Shown here piece after piece: positions 10,205 to 21,539 of a stretch of DNA of 64,000 bases. Both the position numbers and the translations under genes were made by a program. The stretch comes from Rhizophagus irregularis (taxonomy: Eukaryota; Glomeromycota; Glomeromycetes; Glomerales; Glomeraceae): NCBI RefSeq assembly GCF_026210795.1, contig NC_089442.1:2418001-2482000 (forward strand), written 5' to 3'. Position 1 is the first letter of the stretch. Each line of letters begins with the position of its first letter. The notes beneath the pieces are model-generated. The model was given only the letters and a program-made list of their open reading frames with translations. It searched no databases and had not been told where the DNA came from.

Positions 10205-12679
10205 ATGGGCAAAGTAAAGGTACTTCGCACACAATATAACACTCGATCTGCAAGAAGAACAATACCTACACCTGAATCTTCCAGTCAACCCGATACGCCA
10301 GAAGATGCTTCCCAGATTATTCAACAAACCGTCTCTAGTGATTCAACAATACCTACACCCGAATCGTCAGCACAAGTAAACTTGACAAGAGAAACTATAC
10401 AAGCCGTAAGCAATGTTATAAATACAACCATTTCAACAGCTATTTCAGAACGGATATGTGGCAATCCTAATTGCCAGACGAGGGAACCTTCAGCTTGGAG
10501 AAGAGATCTTGCCGGCACTGGCTGGCTTTGTAACGCATGTGGTTTATTGTATGTAGAAATATATATATCATTCTACGTTTTTTTAGTGTACGAATAATAA
10601 CTTCTTATTTTATAGCATACGAGCTCGAGGTTTTCATCGACCTAAAGATGTTTGTTTAGCTTCAGCAGCAAAGGTACATTAAAGTTTCAATAATATATAT
10701 TGTTTGACCTAAAAGCCTTTAATTTTAATCATACCATATGATGCTTAGTTACAGGCAATGTATAGCAATTCGCAATCTATCAAACTGCAGAAGAGTGTAA
10801 AACAACGTAGGGTGAGCATTAACATAATAATGATTATAACAAAATTTATAATTTGATATATAAGATCACATGTTTATCCCACTTTATTTTGTTGATTCAG
10901 TCTCAAAATAATTGTGATGGTCCCGATAATGACTATGGGACACAACCATCAACAACCGCACAGACAACAGAACTTTCTCTCGTTGATGAAGATGTCATGA
11001 TGTCAGAAGCATCAACACCAGAACCTATGAACGATGCAAGCAGCATAAAAAATGAAAAACGGCCATGGGAAAAGAAAATATACTTAAATTGCGGCTTATA
11101 TTCTGTTGATCTTAAATACAAAGATATACCAAAAAGGCGTAATAAAGGCAAGCAAAAGGAAAGGCCGACTGAAATTTTTCCCCTTCCAATACAGTACGGC
11201 ACATTTCTTATGACAGAAGAAAGAAATTTCCGCTTGCCTTGGGATGTAATGATCGCTCATAAACAGGGAATATTAAAAAGACGCCCCGCACCATATAAGA
11301 AAATCCCTTGCAGTAAGTTGTTATAATCATCTTATGACCATTTTAACTTTAATGACAAATTTACGACTCTAAATACCTTTTAATAGATATATTCATTGAG
11401 CGTAGACGTAAGCATGAAAAGCCAGTAGTTTGTCAATGCATTTTACCCAGTGATGGGGGTACTGGATGCACAGAAGAGTGCTATAATCGGTATTTACCAA
11501 ATTTCTTAATTCGGTCTCATAAAAATGTTATTTATTCGTAAATTCTCATTTTTTATAGGGTAATGTTCTACGAATGCTCTCCTAAAGATTGTCCGTGCAA
11601 AGACAAATGTTCCAATCAACGGTTCCAAAAGAAGGAGCGTGTAAAGGAACTTGAGGTGATTGAGGTAATTAGCATTCCAGTGCCAATATATGAATGATAA
11701 ACTATATTGATATAATACATAAATCTTAGACTCCGAACAAGGGATTTGGTCTTCGCACGAAAGTGCCAATCAAAAAAGGTCAACTAATAATAGAATATCG
11801 TGGTGAAGTAATTTCACACGAGACAGCAATGCAACGAATGGAAACGCTATACAAAAATAGAAGACACTCGTACTTTTTGGATTACGAAAAGGGCGAAGTT
11901 CTTGATGGAGGTTCACGTGGCACAGAGGCTAGGTTTATCAATCATAGGTATATAATCAGATTTTTTTTTTGTTTATTTTGTTAATAAATTAACAAAATAA
12001 ATCACTTATTAACGCTTTTTTATTTGTAAATTCTAAGCTGTGCACCGAACTGTCATATCGAGAAATGGTATTAATTTGTTTCTTTATCCTGATCGTTAGA
12101 AGTTGGCAATTTTTTATTGTAACATTAATATAATTATTTATAAATAGGCGAGCTCCACAGGGCGAACTTTTTGTTGGCGTATTCGCGTCAAAAAATATAG
12201 TGGCGAGAACTGAGTTGACGTACGACTACAACTTCTCGAAGTTCGGTGGTGCCGAAGAGCAGTTATGTTACTGCGGAACACCTACATGTCGCGGTTTAAT
12301 GGGCTCAAAACGGGGCCAAAAGGAGTCCATCAAATCCATAAAGAAGAAAGTGAAAGTCAGTGACGATTAATCCACTATTGTTTCGTTTATATTTAAATCT
12401 TTAATTTTTTTTCCTATTTTTCCTATTTTACAGGGTGCTCCCGCAATCACGGCATGTACGCCGCTCTCGCCGAAAGAGCAACTGGTCGAAACATCGGCCC
12501 AAGAGGAATCGATCGCAGGACTTTTATCCGATGGGTCACTTTCATCGGTTGATTCATCGTTGGCCGCGACACCTACTGAGTCGTCACCTTCCATATCTTC
12601 GTCCACCGCAAGCAATCCGTTATTGCTTGCGGTGGATATGCTTGAAGTGGATATGCTTGATGACCTAATGGAATTGTAG
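10205..12679 (+). CDS. GATA zinc finger plus AWS-SET-postSET histone lysine methyltransferase
   Basis: SET enzymes with an AWS pre-domain (ASH1/SET2/NSD group) usually methylate histone H3, mostly at K36, using S-adenosylmethionine. The model has ten exons: 10205-10548, 10616-10673, 10755-10811, 10901-11312, 11387-11489, 11559-11664, 11730-11947, 12038-12067, 12148-12355 and 12434-12679. All are in phase and encode about 593 residues. Near the N-terminus is a GATA-type finger C85-x4-C90-x18-C109-x2-C112 containing WRR and LCNACGL. The AWS cysteines begin at about 306 (CQC...GC...CYNR...C.C...CSNQ). The SET motifs are NHSCAPN (about 431-437) and ELTYDYN (465-471), followed by the post-SET motif CYCGTPTC. 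The last exon encodes a Ser/acidic tail. The first cysteine pair spacing (x4, not x2) departs from the classic GATA finger. The enzyme class is firm; the target lysine is inferred. Confidence 0.88.
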
Positions 12680-13672
12680 GGCCAGGTCACAAGACCGCTT
12701 TAAAAAATAAATAATAAATAAAAATTTAAAAATTCATAAAAAACGAAAAAAAATTAGTACAAGGACTATGGTAGAAGATGGGATATCAGCATATTCTGTA
12801 TTATTATCTTTTGGATTAAATATTTCAAAATTCCTATAATCTCCCCCAATATCACCGTCACTTTTTCCACCCCTGTGTTTTTATTACACTGATTGGTCCA
12901 AATTAATAATCAGCCACATTTAATTTTCATTTTTTCGCATCTTTAAAATTAATAAACATAAAGAAAGTAAAGAAAGTAAAATTTTCATATTTTAAAATAT
13001 TTATTTTTCATACCTTTAGAATATAAAAATGTTTGTTTTTATACTTTTATAATTTTGAATATATTTTGGATTGTTTATTTATAATTTGCTAATAAACAAA
13101 TAATTTAAAATATAATTATTAAAAACAAAGTGAAAAGTTTATTTGATTTTAATATTGTTTATTGTATTACGCATTATAAAGTAAATAAACAAGTCGTTTT
13201 TTTTTTTACTAGATATTAATATAATTATCTTAATATTGCTATCAAAAATAACTATAATGTCAATAAATTAGATACATAAAAGCTTTATACCTGCTAAGTA
13301 ACTTGGTTTTCATTTAGTTTTTAAGTTTCCAAAAGCAGTTTAAATCTTCATACAAAAAAAATGATAATTAAATGTGACAATATATAAGGTGAAAAAGTAT
13401 TAAGAAAGATAAACCACATAATTTTAAGTAAAAGTATTTTTTTTTTTATTCTATTCTAAATAAAAAATTTGTAAAACAAATTGGAAATTACTTATGGTTA
13501 AAATTTACAAGTAAAATCTCAAAAAAAACTATAATTATAGATTAATAAAATAATGTTGGTTTTATTAATTACTAATAATTTAATAATTTGTATTATCAAA
13601 ATATTCAAAATATTTTTATAAAAAAGTATAATATTAAATTTAAAAGTATATATTAGTTAAAACTTAGATATA
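12680..13672. other. AT-rich intergenic region
   Basis: This is the 3' flank of the GATA-SET gene followed by low-complexity AT sequence with poly-A and poly-T runs. I see no gene, RNA or clear repeat terminus. Confidence 0.5.
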
Positions 13673-13844
13673 CAGTTAACTTTGGTTATAATGAATCTGT
13701 TTGTATTAAAATCTTGTTATACCAAATCATAATTTTCAGAACTGATTTTTTATAAATAATTTTACTAGATATAATGAACTTTTATAATAAAACACTATAT
13801 AATATATCCAAATTGAACTTAATTAATTGAAAATTTCAAAGTTT

Positions 13845-14240
13845 ACACAGGATGTTTGAACATGGATCATGTGAAATATAATGATACCAATGTCACACCC
13901 TTTTACTTTTTCTATGTAATATGTGTATTTTTAACTGCTCTGAGGTTTTGAATGCCATTTTTGACTTATATATGAAAAACTGTCTTTGCCGATCATTTCC
14001 CAAATTTTTTTAAGAGCGATCAGTAAATCAATTATTCCCAAATTTTTTTAAGAAAGTGATCAGTAAATCAATTATTCATAAGTAAAGTCAAAACTGATAT
14101 GCAAAGCATCTTTGATATCTTATGTAAACTTGTAGAGCAGGTAAAAATCTATTTATCTACTAATTTTGAAGTTTATACTATTAGTCAAAGTGGCAATAAT
14201 CACATGACTCAAGTTTAAACATCTCATGTACAAATAGAAA
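13845..14240. mobile_element. TIR repeat family F5, diverged copy
   Basis: The left end is GTTTACACAGGATGTTTGAACATG and the right end is the inverted GTTTAAACATCTCATGTACAAATAG. The ends match the 8.3-kb and 34.8-kb copies, while the interior has a duplicated block near 13990-14080 ('cccaaatttttttaagaa'). Confidence 0.5.
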
Positions 14241-14819
14241 TTATCATATTAATTATATTATAACTTTATACTTTCTATAATAAATGGTCATGTAACTATA
14301 TAGTAGTTTAGGTTAATTTTTATAGTACTGGTGGTTTGCCAGAATTACAAGTAATTTTTTTAATTTATGTTAAATAAAATTATAATTTTATCTAGCATTA
14401 CAAATTTAGCTTAAATTACCTATAAAGAAAATTAGTTTGATATATTATCTAATGAATTTACTATATACTGAATTTTTTTTTTTTTTAAATGTTGAATATT
14501 AAAATATATTTGGATTACATAATAATCACAAATATTCTATAAATGATACTTTCAGCTCCAGGCCAGTCTGATCAAACATTAGATATTATATTACCAATAG
14601 AATTAAGAATAAAAGTAATCAAAAAGCAAACCAAAATAACATATTATAAACTATAAACATAAAAATTAAAATAAAAACAAAACAAAAACCAATATAAAAA
14701 TAAAAACAAAAACAAAAATAAAAATAAAAATATTAATAAAATAAAATTAATAATAAAATATATGTCTAAAATTATAAATATAATTGAGAACAGAATAAAA
14801 ATATTATTTTAGAACTATT

Positions 14820-15300
14820 AATCCAGTAATTTCTTGCTCATGTATAATGTAACCTTATCAACTTTCTTTTTTATTGGAATCCAATCCTCACATATGTATT
14901 TCCTTACAAAGGTATCCATTGATTTCTTTACTAAGGAGACTGACCTCTGTAATCAATCTATTTTTCCTGTTTGTAGATCTTTAACTTTATTTGAAAGTTT
15001 ATTTGCATTGTCCTTTACTTTGAATTCTGAAGGTTGATTTGAATTGTCCTTTTCCTTGGATTCTGAAGTAATTTTATCTGTTTTAGAAATGCCTCTTCTT
15101 TTTTCCCATAAAATAACTTGTTTACATCTTGGTTTCCATATTAATTCTTTAAATGCTAAAATAAATCTAATTACAATATTAGCCATAAGTGTCTATGCCT
15201 CAGTAAAAGATATCTTAAAGTCTTTTGTAATTTTGTTGTTAAAAAGGTTTTGACTTTCATTTCCAATGCCAGCTGTTGAAACTTTTGAAATTTTTCTGAT
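14820..15300 (-). pseudogene. LINE C-terminal fragment
   Basis: The minus-strand frame at 15186-14953 includes LIWKPRCKQVILWEKRRGISKTDK. This resembles the C-terminal IIWQPRCKAVAECEHTKGIKKQD of the LINE at 33459-33720, so both probably derive from the same retroelement family. The flanks are shifted and stopped. It is a relic inside the pogo-like element. Confidence 0.5.
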
Positions 15301-15644
15301 TTTGCTATAATTCCTAGTATGTTTTATAATACTTTTCTAATAAAATCTTCACCTTGACCTCTGTTTTAAACATATAATTATAGATTCACTATATACCAAA
15401 TTAAACCTCCTGGAATAGAGAATTTATTATATTTAAAGTTAACTGTATAAAGTAAATTTATTTGATTAATTTATAAAATATAATTAAATTACTTATTAAT
15501 AATTTTTTTAAAAAAAATAAATTTATAAAAACCAAATAAAATAATAAATATTTTGATGATTGTATTTTTCTGAATGGATATAGCTTATGATAATTTGTTT
15601 ATATGGTATATAAACTATATATCAATAAAGCATATATAAATCAT

Positions 15645-16129
15645 TAAGGGGAGTATAGTCACGTGATTTATAATAAGACTATCAATGGCATAAAAATTTA
15701 AAATATGAAGCTAAGAACAAAAGTACTTTAGTTTGAATAATTATGTATTATTTTATTATTATTTTTGTAAAGACATGTGAAAACATACCTATAGAATACA
15801 AATATATTAAATTAATTAATGATAAAATGCTTTTTGTTAAAAAAATAATATTATATTAGTAGAAGATTCTAAACTTTCACTAAGCGATTCGCAACCTTTT
15901 TGGAACTTCTTTTGATATTTTCTCCAAAATATAATATTTAAATCTAAATAAAAACTATATCTGGTGAACTTTCAGATTCTAAAAGGTAAGAAAATAATAT
16001 ATTTTTTTTAATATTTAGTAATTTACAAATGTTTTATTAAACATTGGACGTTCTGAATAGCACAAAAAAATTTTTACACCATGATAGTCAATTAAAAGTC
16101 ACATGACACGTGATTACACTCTCCCCTTA
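15645..16129. mobile_element. Candidate TTAA-flanked MITE
   Basis: The inverted ends GGGGAG.AT...TCACGTGA (left, about 15648) and CACGTGATTACACTCTCCCC (right, ending about 16127) are each followed by TTAA, which would fit a piggyBac-type target. The ends are short and palindromic with the TTAA, so this call is tentative. There is no coding sequence. Confidence 0.35.
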
Positions 16130-16235
16130 AAAAAAAAAAATAAATAAAATAAAATAAAATAAAATAATAAAGTTAATTAATAAAGAATTTTAATAATTAG
16201 TTAGTATATTATTATTTTATAATTTATATATTAAA

Positions 16236-16580
16236 AAATACTGCAATCACGTGAGTGTTATGTTTAGATTAATCATATAAATAAGTCATTTGAATTGTGT
16301 AATCCTACTCCTATTCGTCACCAATGTCACATAAGACCAAAAAAGAAAATTTTATTTCTGGTGAAAACCTGAAATTTTGAGTTATATAGAATTCCATAAA
16401 AGGAAATTGTTAGTTATGCGAATTTCTAAAAAAAGGAAATTTTGTCTTCTGTTACTTTTCAAAGAAATTAAAAAATTGTGTTGCTCAAATTTCCAAAAAA
16501 GGAAATTCTTTGCAGATCTTTTAATTTTAGCCAGAATTACATATTAACCGTTGTCGTAAACAACAGGTAAACACTAGTAA
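16236..16580. repeat. Dispersed repeat family E, copy 1
   Basis: The copy runs from CTGCAATCACGTGAGTGTTATG to CAACAGGTAAACACTAGTAA. It is repeated in inverted orientation at 20857-21200 with high similarity across the whole length, including the repeated 'ggaaatt' blocks. It may be a MITE of about 340 bp. No frame is conserved between the two copies. Confidence 0.65.
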
Positions 16581-16588
16581 TCTAGTAT

Positions 16589-16830
16589 TAAGGTTACTTG
16601 TCTAAACCTCTTCAAAATCCTACAATTAGTTTCGTCAAAATTTTACTATAGATTTATTATAGTTTCAGCAGAGTTTCAGCAGTTTTGGCATTTATAATAA
16701 GTTTCAGCAGTTTACTTTCTCCAAAGTTTTGCCAGTTTTTTAATATAACTTTAATATAGTTTCGGCAGAATTTCGCTTTTCGGCGAAACACCATCTTGCC
16801 TAAACCCCTAGGTTTCAGCAAGCAACCTTA
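16589..16830. mobile_element. MITE family F4, copy 1 (8-bp TSD)
   Basis: The inverted termini are TAAGGTTACTTG and CAAGCAACCTTA. It is flanked by TCTAGTAT (16581-16588) and ACTAGTAT (16831-16838), an 8-bp duplication with one change. The interior repeats 'gtttcagcag' motifs. The family recurs at 19519, 20348, 33729-35392 and, degraded, 44397. Confidence 0.8.
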
Positions 16831-17374
16831 ACTAGTATTATATTAAAATTATTTATTTTTTAATTATAACTAAATTGGAATTTAAATTTTAAAATTTAAT
16901 TTTAAATAATATCTATAATAAGTTATAGTATATATGAAATTGAAATTAAAATCTAAAGGGTTGATTTTTTTTATCCCAGTGGTATTAAAGTCATTAAAAC
17001 CTCTCATGAAGTCTGATTATGGTGAGATTACAGGTTCAATTTTACTGATTAATGAAAATTAAAAAAATTTTATTGCAAACGTTACTACTAATAGCATGAA
17101 GATATGAGGATTAGCATAAGTTGAACTAAGATTCCATCTACTATTAAGATAAGTCATTTTGTAGCCTAAAGTAAAGTTTACATATAAAACTCTTTAAAGA
17201 TCCTACTATAAAAGGTAATTTTATATTACATTATTATAATTTTTTTTTTTAATTAATTAATCAATAGAATTTAAGTAAATTCTAAGGTAAGATTATATAA
17301 AAGTAAAATTTTTATTGGTAACATATCTTAGTAGTAGGGGTTCTATTGGACTGCATTATGGTGAATTAACTTTA
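16831..17374. other. Non-coding AT-rich stretch
   Basis: No gene is supported. A short segment at 16975-17050 ('ggtattaaagtcatt...ggttcaattttact') faintly resembles a tRNA-derived SINE head, but no cloverleaf can be drawn with confidence. Confidence 0.4.
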
Positions 17375-18549
17375 TAAAAGAAAAAATCCAGAAAATGTAC
17401 TGAAAAAACTGAAAACACTTTTGAGTTATTTCAAATTTTAATACATTTTCCATATCCCTTAAACCATAAACAATTGCAGGCAAATTTGCCCACAATTTTA
17501 CCAAATTTCAGCTCTCATCTAATTTTATGAAAAATAAAGCAATTTTAATAAAATTTTTTTCTAAGATAGTTTAAATTATATATTGTATAACAATTATTAT
17601 CATTTATTAATTATATATTAGAAAATCGAAAATTACCCATTGATCAAATGTTGTATTTTAAGATAATCACAAAATTTTAAAAAACTTTGCACTTAACTTT
17701 GATAATTTTATTGATAATTAATTGTAGCTATATAAAAGCTTAATAGAATATGTAGAATTTGGTATGAAAAACAACTTTTGTTAATATAATTTTTGATGTT
17801 TAAAAGTAGGATTTTAACTTTATATAGAACTTTAATGAAAATTTTATGATGTATTTTAATTATATACAGTCAACTCTCTTTATAGTCACACATTTGGGAC
17901 AGTCCATATTTGATGATTATAAAGAGATGTTACTATATAAAAAATTTCTTATATTAGTATATTATAATTCTGGCCAAAAATTAACATAATTTTAGATAGA
18001 ATTATACTTAAAACTTTATTGTATTGTAACTCTGCCAATATTAATCGTAGAGAGATGATCTTACCGCCATTTAATTCATCTTGATAAGACGGTTTTAATA
18101 GTATAAAATACATCGAAATCCAATTACTAGATTAATTTCCAAAATTAAAAAAATATTAATGGTTTTTGTGTAATAACTCTGCCAATATTGATCCTAGAGA
18201 GACTATCTTACTACCATTCGATTCGTCTTGATGAGACGAATCTAATGGTATAAGATACATCAAAATCCAATTACTAGATCAATTTCTGAAATTAAAAAAT
18301 ATTAAATGGTTTTTAAGTACTTGTAACTCCGTCAATATTGATCACAGAGTAATGAGTTTACCACCATTAGATTCGTCTTAATAAGGCGATTCCAACGAGC
18401 TATTAATCATCTTTTTACAATCATTAGGTACCAAGAAATTTAGCAAAATGTTAAATAGTGCAGTAAACGTAAATCAAGAAATATTATATTGCTGATGTTA
18501 AATATTTTGTTAAATAACTCATCATCCAGTGATCGTAAAAGAATAAAAC

Positions 18550-19352
18550 CAGATGCCTGCTACTTCCTGTCTGAGTGGTCACTACAAAGTATACCACTTG
18601 GGTAAACAACTGTACTATCAGTGCTAGGTAATCGCAGGTTGTAGTGGCCTTTGAGTGAGACTTAGTACTTAAAATGATGGTATGGAAGGGTACTAGATGG
18701 TTGATGTTACCTGTCGAAAGTCCTCCATGAAAGTAGGTGCTCTCTAAAGGTCATAAAATAAATTGAGTACCAGTGTCATGCAATGGATTAAGGATGAGTA
18801 GGCGGCGTATACCTAGCTCCAGATCAGCCTAAAATGGCCCGATGAGAGATGTCTTTTAAGTGGTGCTGTTACCTGAGGAATTAAGTACTCGGTATAATGG
18901 TTGCCCATGGAGATGATAGAACACAGACCCGAGATTAGTCTCATAAGAGGCAATGGGTGGTCTGGCCATAAACACTAGCAAAGTAAAAGGATAAAACTTG
19001 GCCTTTGAGTGAGACTTAGTACCTAAAATGGTGGTATGAAAGGGTACTAGATGGTTGATGTTACCTGTCGAAAGTTTTCATGAAAGTAGGTGCTCTCTAA
19101 AGGTCGTAAAATAAATTGAGTACCAGTATCATGCAATGGGTATAGGACGAGTAGGCGGCGTGTACCTAGCTTCAGATCAGCCTAAAGTAGCCCGATGGGG
19201 GATGTCTCCTATAGTGGTGCTGTTACCTGAGGAATTAAGTACTCGGTATAATAGTTGCTCTTTGAAGATGATAGGATACAGACCTGAGATTAGTCTCAAA
19301 AGAGGCAATGGGTGGTCTGGCCGTAAACACTAGCAAAGTAAAAGGATAAAAC
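18550..19352. repeat. GC-rich insert with two 354-bp tandem units
   Basis: This segment is much richer in G and C than its surroundings. It holds a 96-bp leader (18550-18645) and two near-identical units (18646-18999 and 19000-19352) starting GGCCTTTGAGTGAGAC. AAAGRATAAAAC occurs just before it (18538-18549), at the end of unit 1 (18986-18997) and at the end of unit 2 (19341-19352). The site is empty in the related element P2, so this is an insertion with a duplication of about 12 bp. No convincing protein is encoded. I do not recognise it; a retroposed structured RNA is possible. Confidence 0.7.
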
Positions 19353-19518
19353 TACCACCATTCAATTCGTCTCAGTAAAATGATTCTAACAAGCTATGGT
19401 ACATCTTTGTACGATTATTAGATGCCAAGTTATTTAATATATGATTTATATAACTGTAATTATAAACAGTTCTTTTTAATATAAGATTTTTGAGGATAGG
19501 TGTGATAGTGACTATAGA

Positions 19519-19762
19519 TAAGGTTGCTTGCCGAAATCTAGGGGTTTAGGCAAGATGGCGTTTTGCCGAAAAGCAAAATTCTGCCGAAACTATATTAAAG
19601 TTATATTAAAAAACTGGCAAAACTTTGGAGAAAGGCGAAACTGCCGTAACTTATTATAAATGCCAAAACTGCCGAAACTCTGCCGAAACTATAATAAATC
19701 TATAGTAAAATTTTGATGAAACTAATCGTAGGATTTTGAAGAGGTTTAGACAAGCAACCTTA
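19519..19762. mobile_element. MITE family F4, copy 2 (perfect 8-bp TSD)
   Basis: The TIRs are TAAGGTTGCTTGCCGAAA and CAAGCAACCTTA. ACTATAGA is duplicated exactly (19511-19518 and 19763-19770). It lies inside P1 and is absent from P2. Confidence 0.85.
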
Positions 19763-20347
19763 ACTATAGATAGATTGTGACTATATAGGATAGATTTTAA
19801 TAACAAAGTGTTTTGAACATTCAACTGATGTGACTATATAGTAGAATGTAACTATAACGGAAGTGACTATAGAGGAAGTTGACTGTATTCATAAAAATTT
19901 TTTTTATCTCTATTTTGTTTATTATAATGCAAAATTTTTATAATGAAAATAAAAAGTTATAATAAATATTCAAATAGAGAAAAAAAATATGGTAAGAAAA
20001 GTTTAGATTTTATTATATAAAAATTCTAATATTATTTTTGCGGGTTAATTTCTCATCCAATTTTAATGATCAATCGACTGCATATCTAACTCATACAATT
20101 TATGGCCAAAATGTAGATCAATTTGGCTTCAAAATTATGTGACAATCTGGCCAAAATTAAAGAATTTTTTATAGTGTCATTTATTCTAATTTAGAAATTG
20201 CGGGCAAATTTGTTTGCAAAATGGTTTAAAGAATATGTTTGAATGTTTTTTATACGTATTTTAATATTTTCCATACATATCTGGATGTTTTTAGTTTTTT
20301 CAGTATATTTTCTAATTTTTTCTTTTTATAGAATAATATGTATAGTT

Positions 20348-20589
20348 TAAGGTTGCTTGCCGAAACCTAAGGGTTTAGGCAAGATGGCGTTTCGCCGAAA
20401 AGCAAAATTCTGCTGAAACTATATTAAAGTTATATTAAAAAACTGGCGAAACTTTGGAGAATGGCGAAACTGCCGAAACTTATTATAAATGCCGAAACTG
20501 CCGAAACTCTGCCGAAACTATAATAAATCTATAGTAAAATTTTGACGAAACTAATCGTAGGATTTTGAAGAGGTTTAGCACGAACTTTA
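20348..20589. mobile_element. MITE family F4, copy 3 (perfect 8-bp TSD)
   Basis: The left end is TAAGGTTGCTTGCCGAAACC. The right terminus has decayed to CACGAACTTTA. GTATAGTT is duplicated on both sides (20340-20347 and 20590-20597). The interior is nearly identical to copy 2. Confidence 0.8.
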
Positions 20590-20856
20590 GTATAGTTAAA
20601 CTGTATATTTTAATAAAAGGTTGTAATGTTCTCTTAACATTTTCTAAAAGGCCATTAAAAGTTTCAAAGTCCTATTCTTAAAGTTACTGCTTATATATCT
20701 TGGAAGGATGATCTTATCATTTTAGTTAAAATTATAACATATTTTATAATTTTAATTAAATATAAAATACTATAAAATTCAAATCATGATAATTTCATTA
20801 ATATTGAAGTTATAAATATAAAATATATATAAAAGATATTGTATTTAAATTATTAC

Positions 20857-21200
20857 TAGTGTTCACCTGTTGTCTACGACAACAGTTAATATGTAATTCC
20901 GGCCAGAATTAAAAGATCTGCAAAGAATTTCCTTTTTTGGAAATTTGAGCAACACAATTTTTTTAATTTCTCTGAAAAGTAACAGAAGACACAATTTCCT
21001 TTTTTGGAAATTTGCGTAACCGACAATTTCCTTTTATGGAATCCTGTGTAACCCAAAATTTCAGTTTTTCGCCAGAAATAAAATTGCCTTTTTGGTCTTG
21101 TGTAATATGGGCGACGAATAGGAGTATGGTTACACAATTCAAATGACTTATTTATATGGTTAATCTAAACATAACGCCCACGTGATTGCAGTGTTTTTTA
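20857..21200. repeat. Dispersed repeat family E, copy 2 (inverted)
   Basis: This is the inverted copy of 16236-16580, running from TTACTAGTGTTCACCTG to CACGTGATTGCAGTG. The open frame on the minus strand here is not conserved in the other copy, so I treat it as non-coding. Confidence 0.65.
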
Positions 21201-21539
21201 ATATATAGATAGATAAATATGGTTTTAAGGGAATTCTTTCTGATGATCATTATGACCATTTTTTAGCAGAAAAATAATTTTAATTTTATAGTTTTAAAAA
21301 TGTCTTATTTGGATAAATATACTAATATTATTGACTTTAAGTAAGCCAATCAGATCTCATAAACTAATCTGATCCATAGGCAGTTTATAAATTAGGATGT
21401 AATGTAGAGCTCTACAAACTGACCTGACAGATCGGGTGATCTGACGGGTTGACCTAAAATATTCAGGTTAGGTCATCAAATTCATGACCTGATGCCATAG
21501 AATGTAATATTAATAGAAAGAGTTTTCTCAAAACATTAC
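21201..21539. other. Intergenic, no feature recognised
   Basis: AT-rich, with a short palindromic patch around 21420-21490 ('gacctgacagatcgggtgatctgacgggttgacc'). No gene is supported. Confidence 0.4.

Larger units (their letters stand above)
13673..15445. mobile_element. pogo/Tc1-like TIR element carrying other fragments
   Basis: The left end is TA-CAGTTAACTTTGGTTATAAT and the right end is the inverted ATTATATTTAAAGTTAACTG-TA, so both have CAGT termini next to TA as in Tc1/mariner elements. Inside are an F5 copy (13845-14240) and a piece of LINE C-terminus (about 14820-15300). No DDE transposase frame is visible. The outer boundaries are reasonably supported, but the interior is a mosaic. 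Confidence 0.55.
17867..19885. mobile_element. pogo/Tigger-like non-autonomous element P1
   Basis: The ends are TA-CAGTCAACTCTCTTTATAG and the inverted AGAGGAAGTTGACTG-TA. The complete relative at 30795-31751 (inverted orientation) is 957 bp. The extra length here is explained by the GC-rich insert (18550-19352) and an F4 MITE (19519-19762). The body consists of repeated units of about 150 bp, each with a hairpin around ATTCGTCTTGATGAGACGAAT. Confidence 0.75.
17455..20233. mobile_element. TIR element family F3, copy 2 (carries nested insertions)
   Basis: The termini TCCCTTAAACCAT.A and GGTTTAAAGA flanked by TA, plus the GCAGGCAAATTTGCC motif, match copy 1 at 1501-2856. The flanks on both sides of the inner pogo-like element (17457-17866 and 19888-20233) align with the two halves of copy 1. 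Confidence 0.65.
17375..20335. mobile_element. Outer inverted-repeat arms of a nested transposon stack
   Basis: The left arm (about 17375-17454, TTATAAAAGAAAAAATCCAG and onward) is an inverted match to the right arm (about 20236-20335, TTTTTCTTTTTATAGAA). Both arms abut the F3 element at 17455-20233, so F3 appears to have inserted inside this older element. The arms are diverged and the exact outer ends are uncertain. Confidence 0.5.

Noticed and set aside
16975-17050. tRNA-like or SINE-like segment
   Set aside because: A 'ggttcaattttact' B-box-like string is present, but no acceptor stem or anticodon arm can be formed with confidence.
20886-21137. 83-residue minus-strand frame with repeated FxxxRK-like blocks
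   Set aside because: It lies in repeat family E, and the other copy (16236-16580) does not keep the frame.
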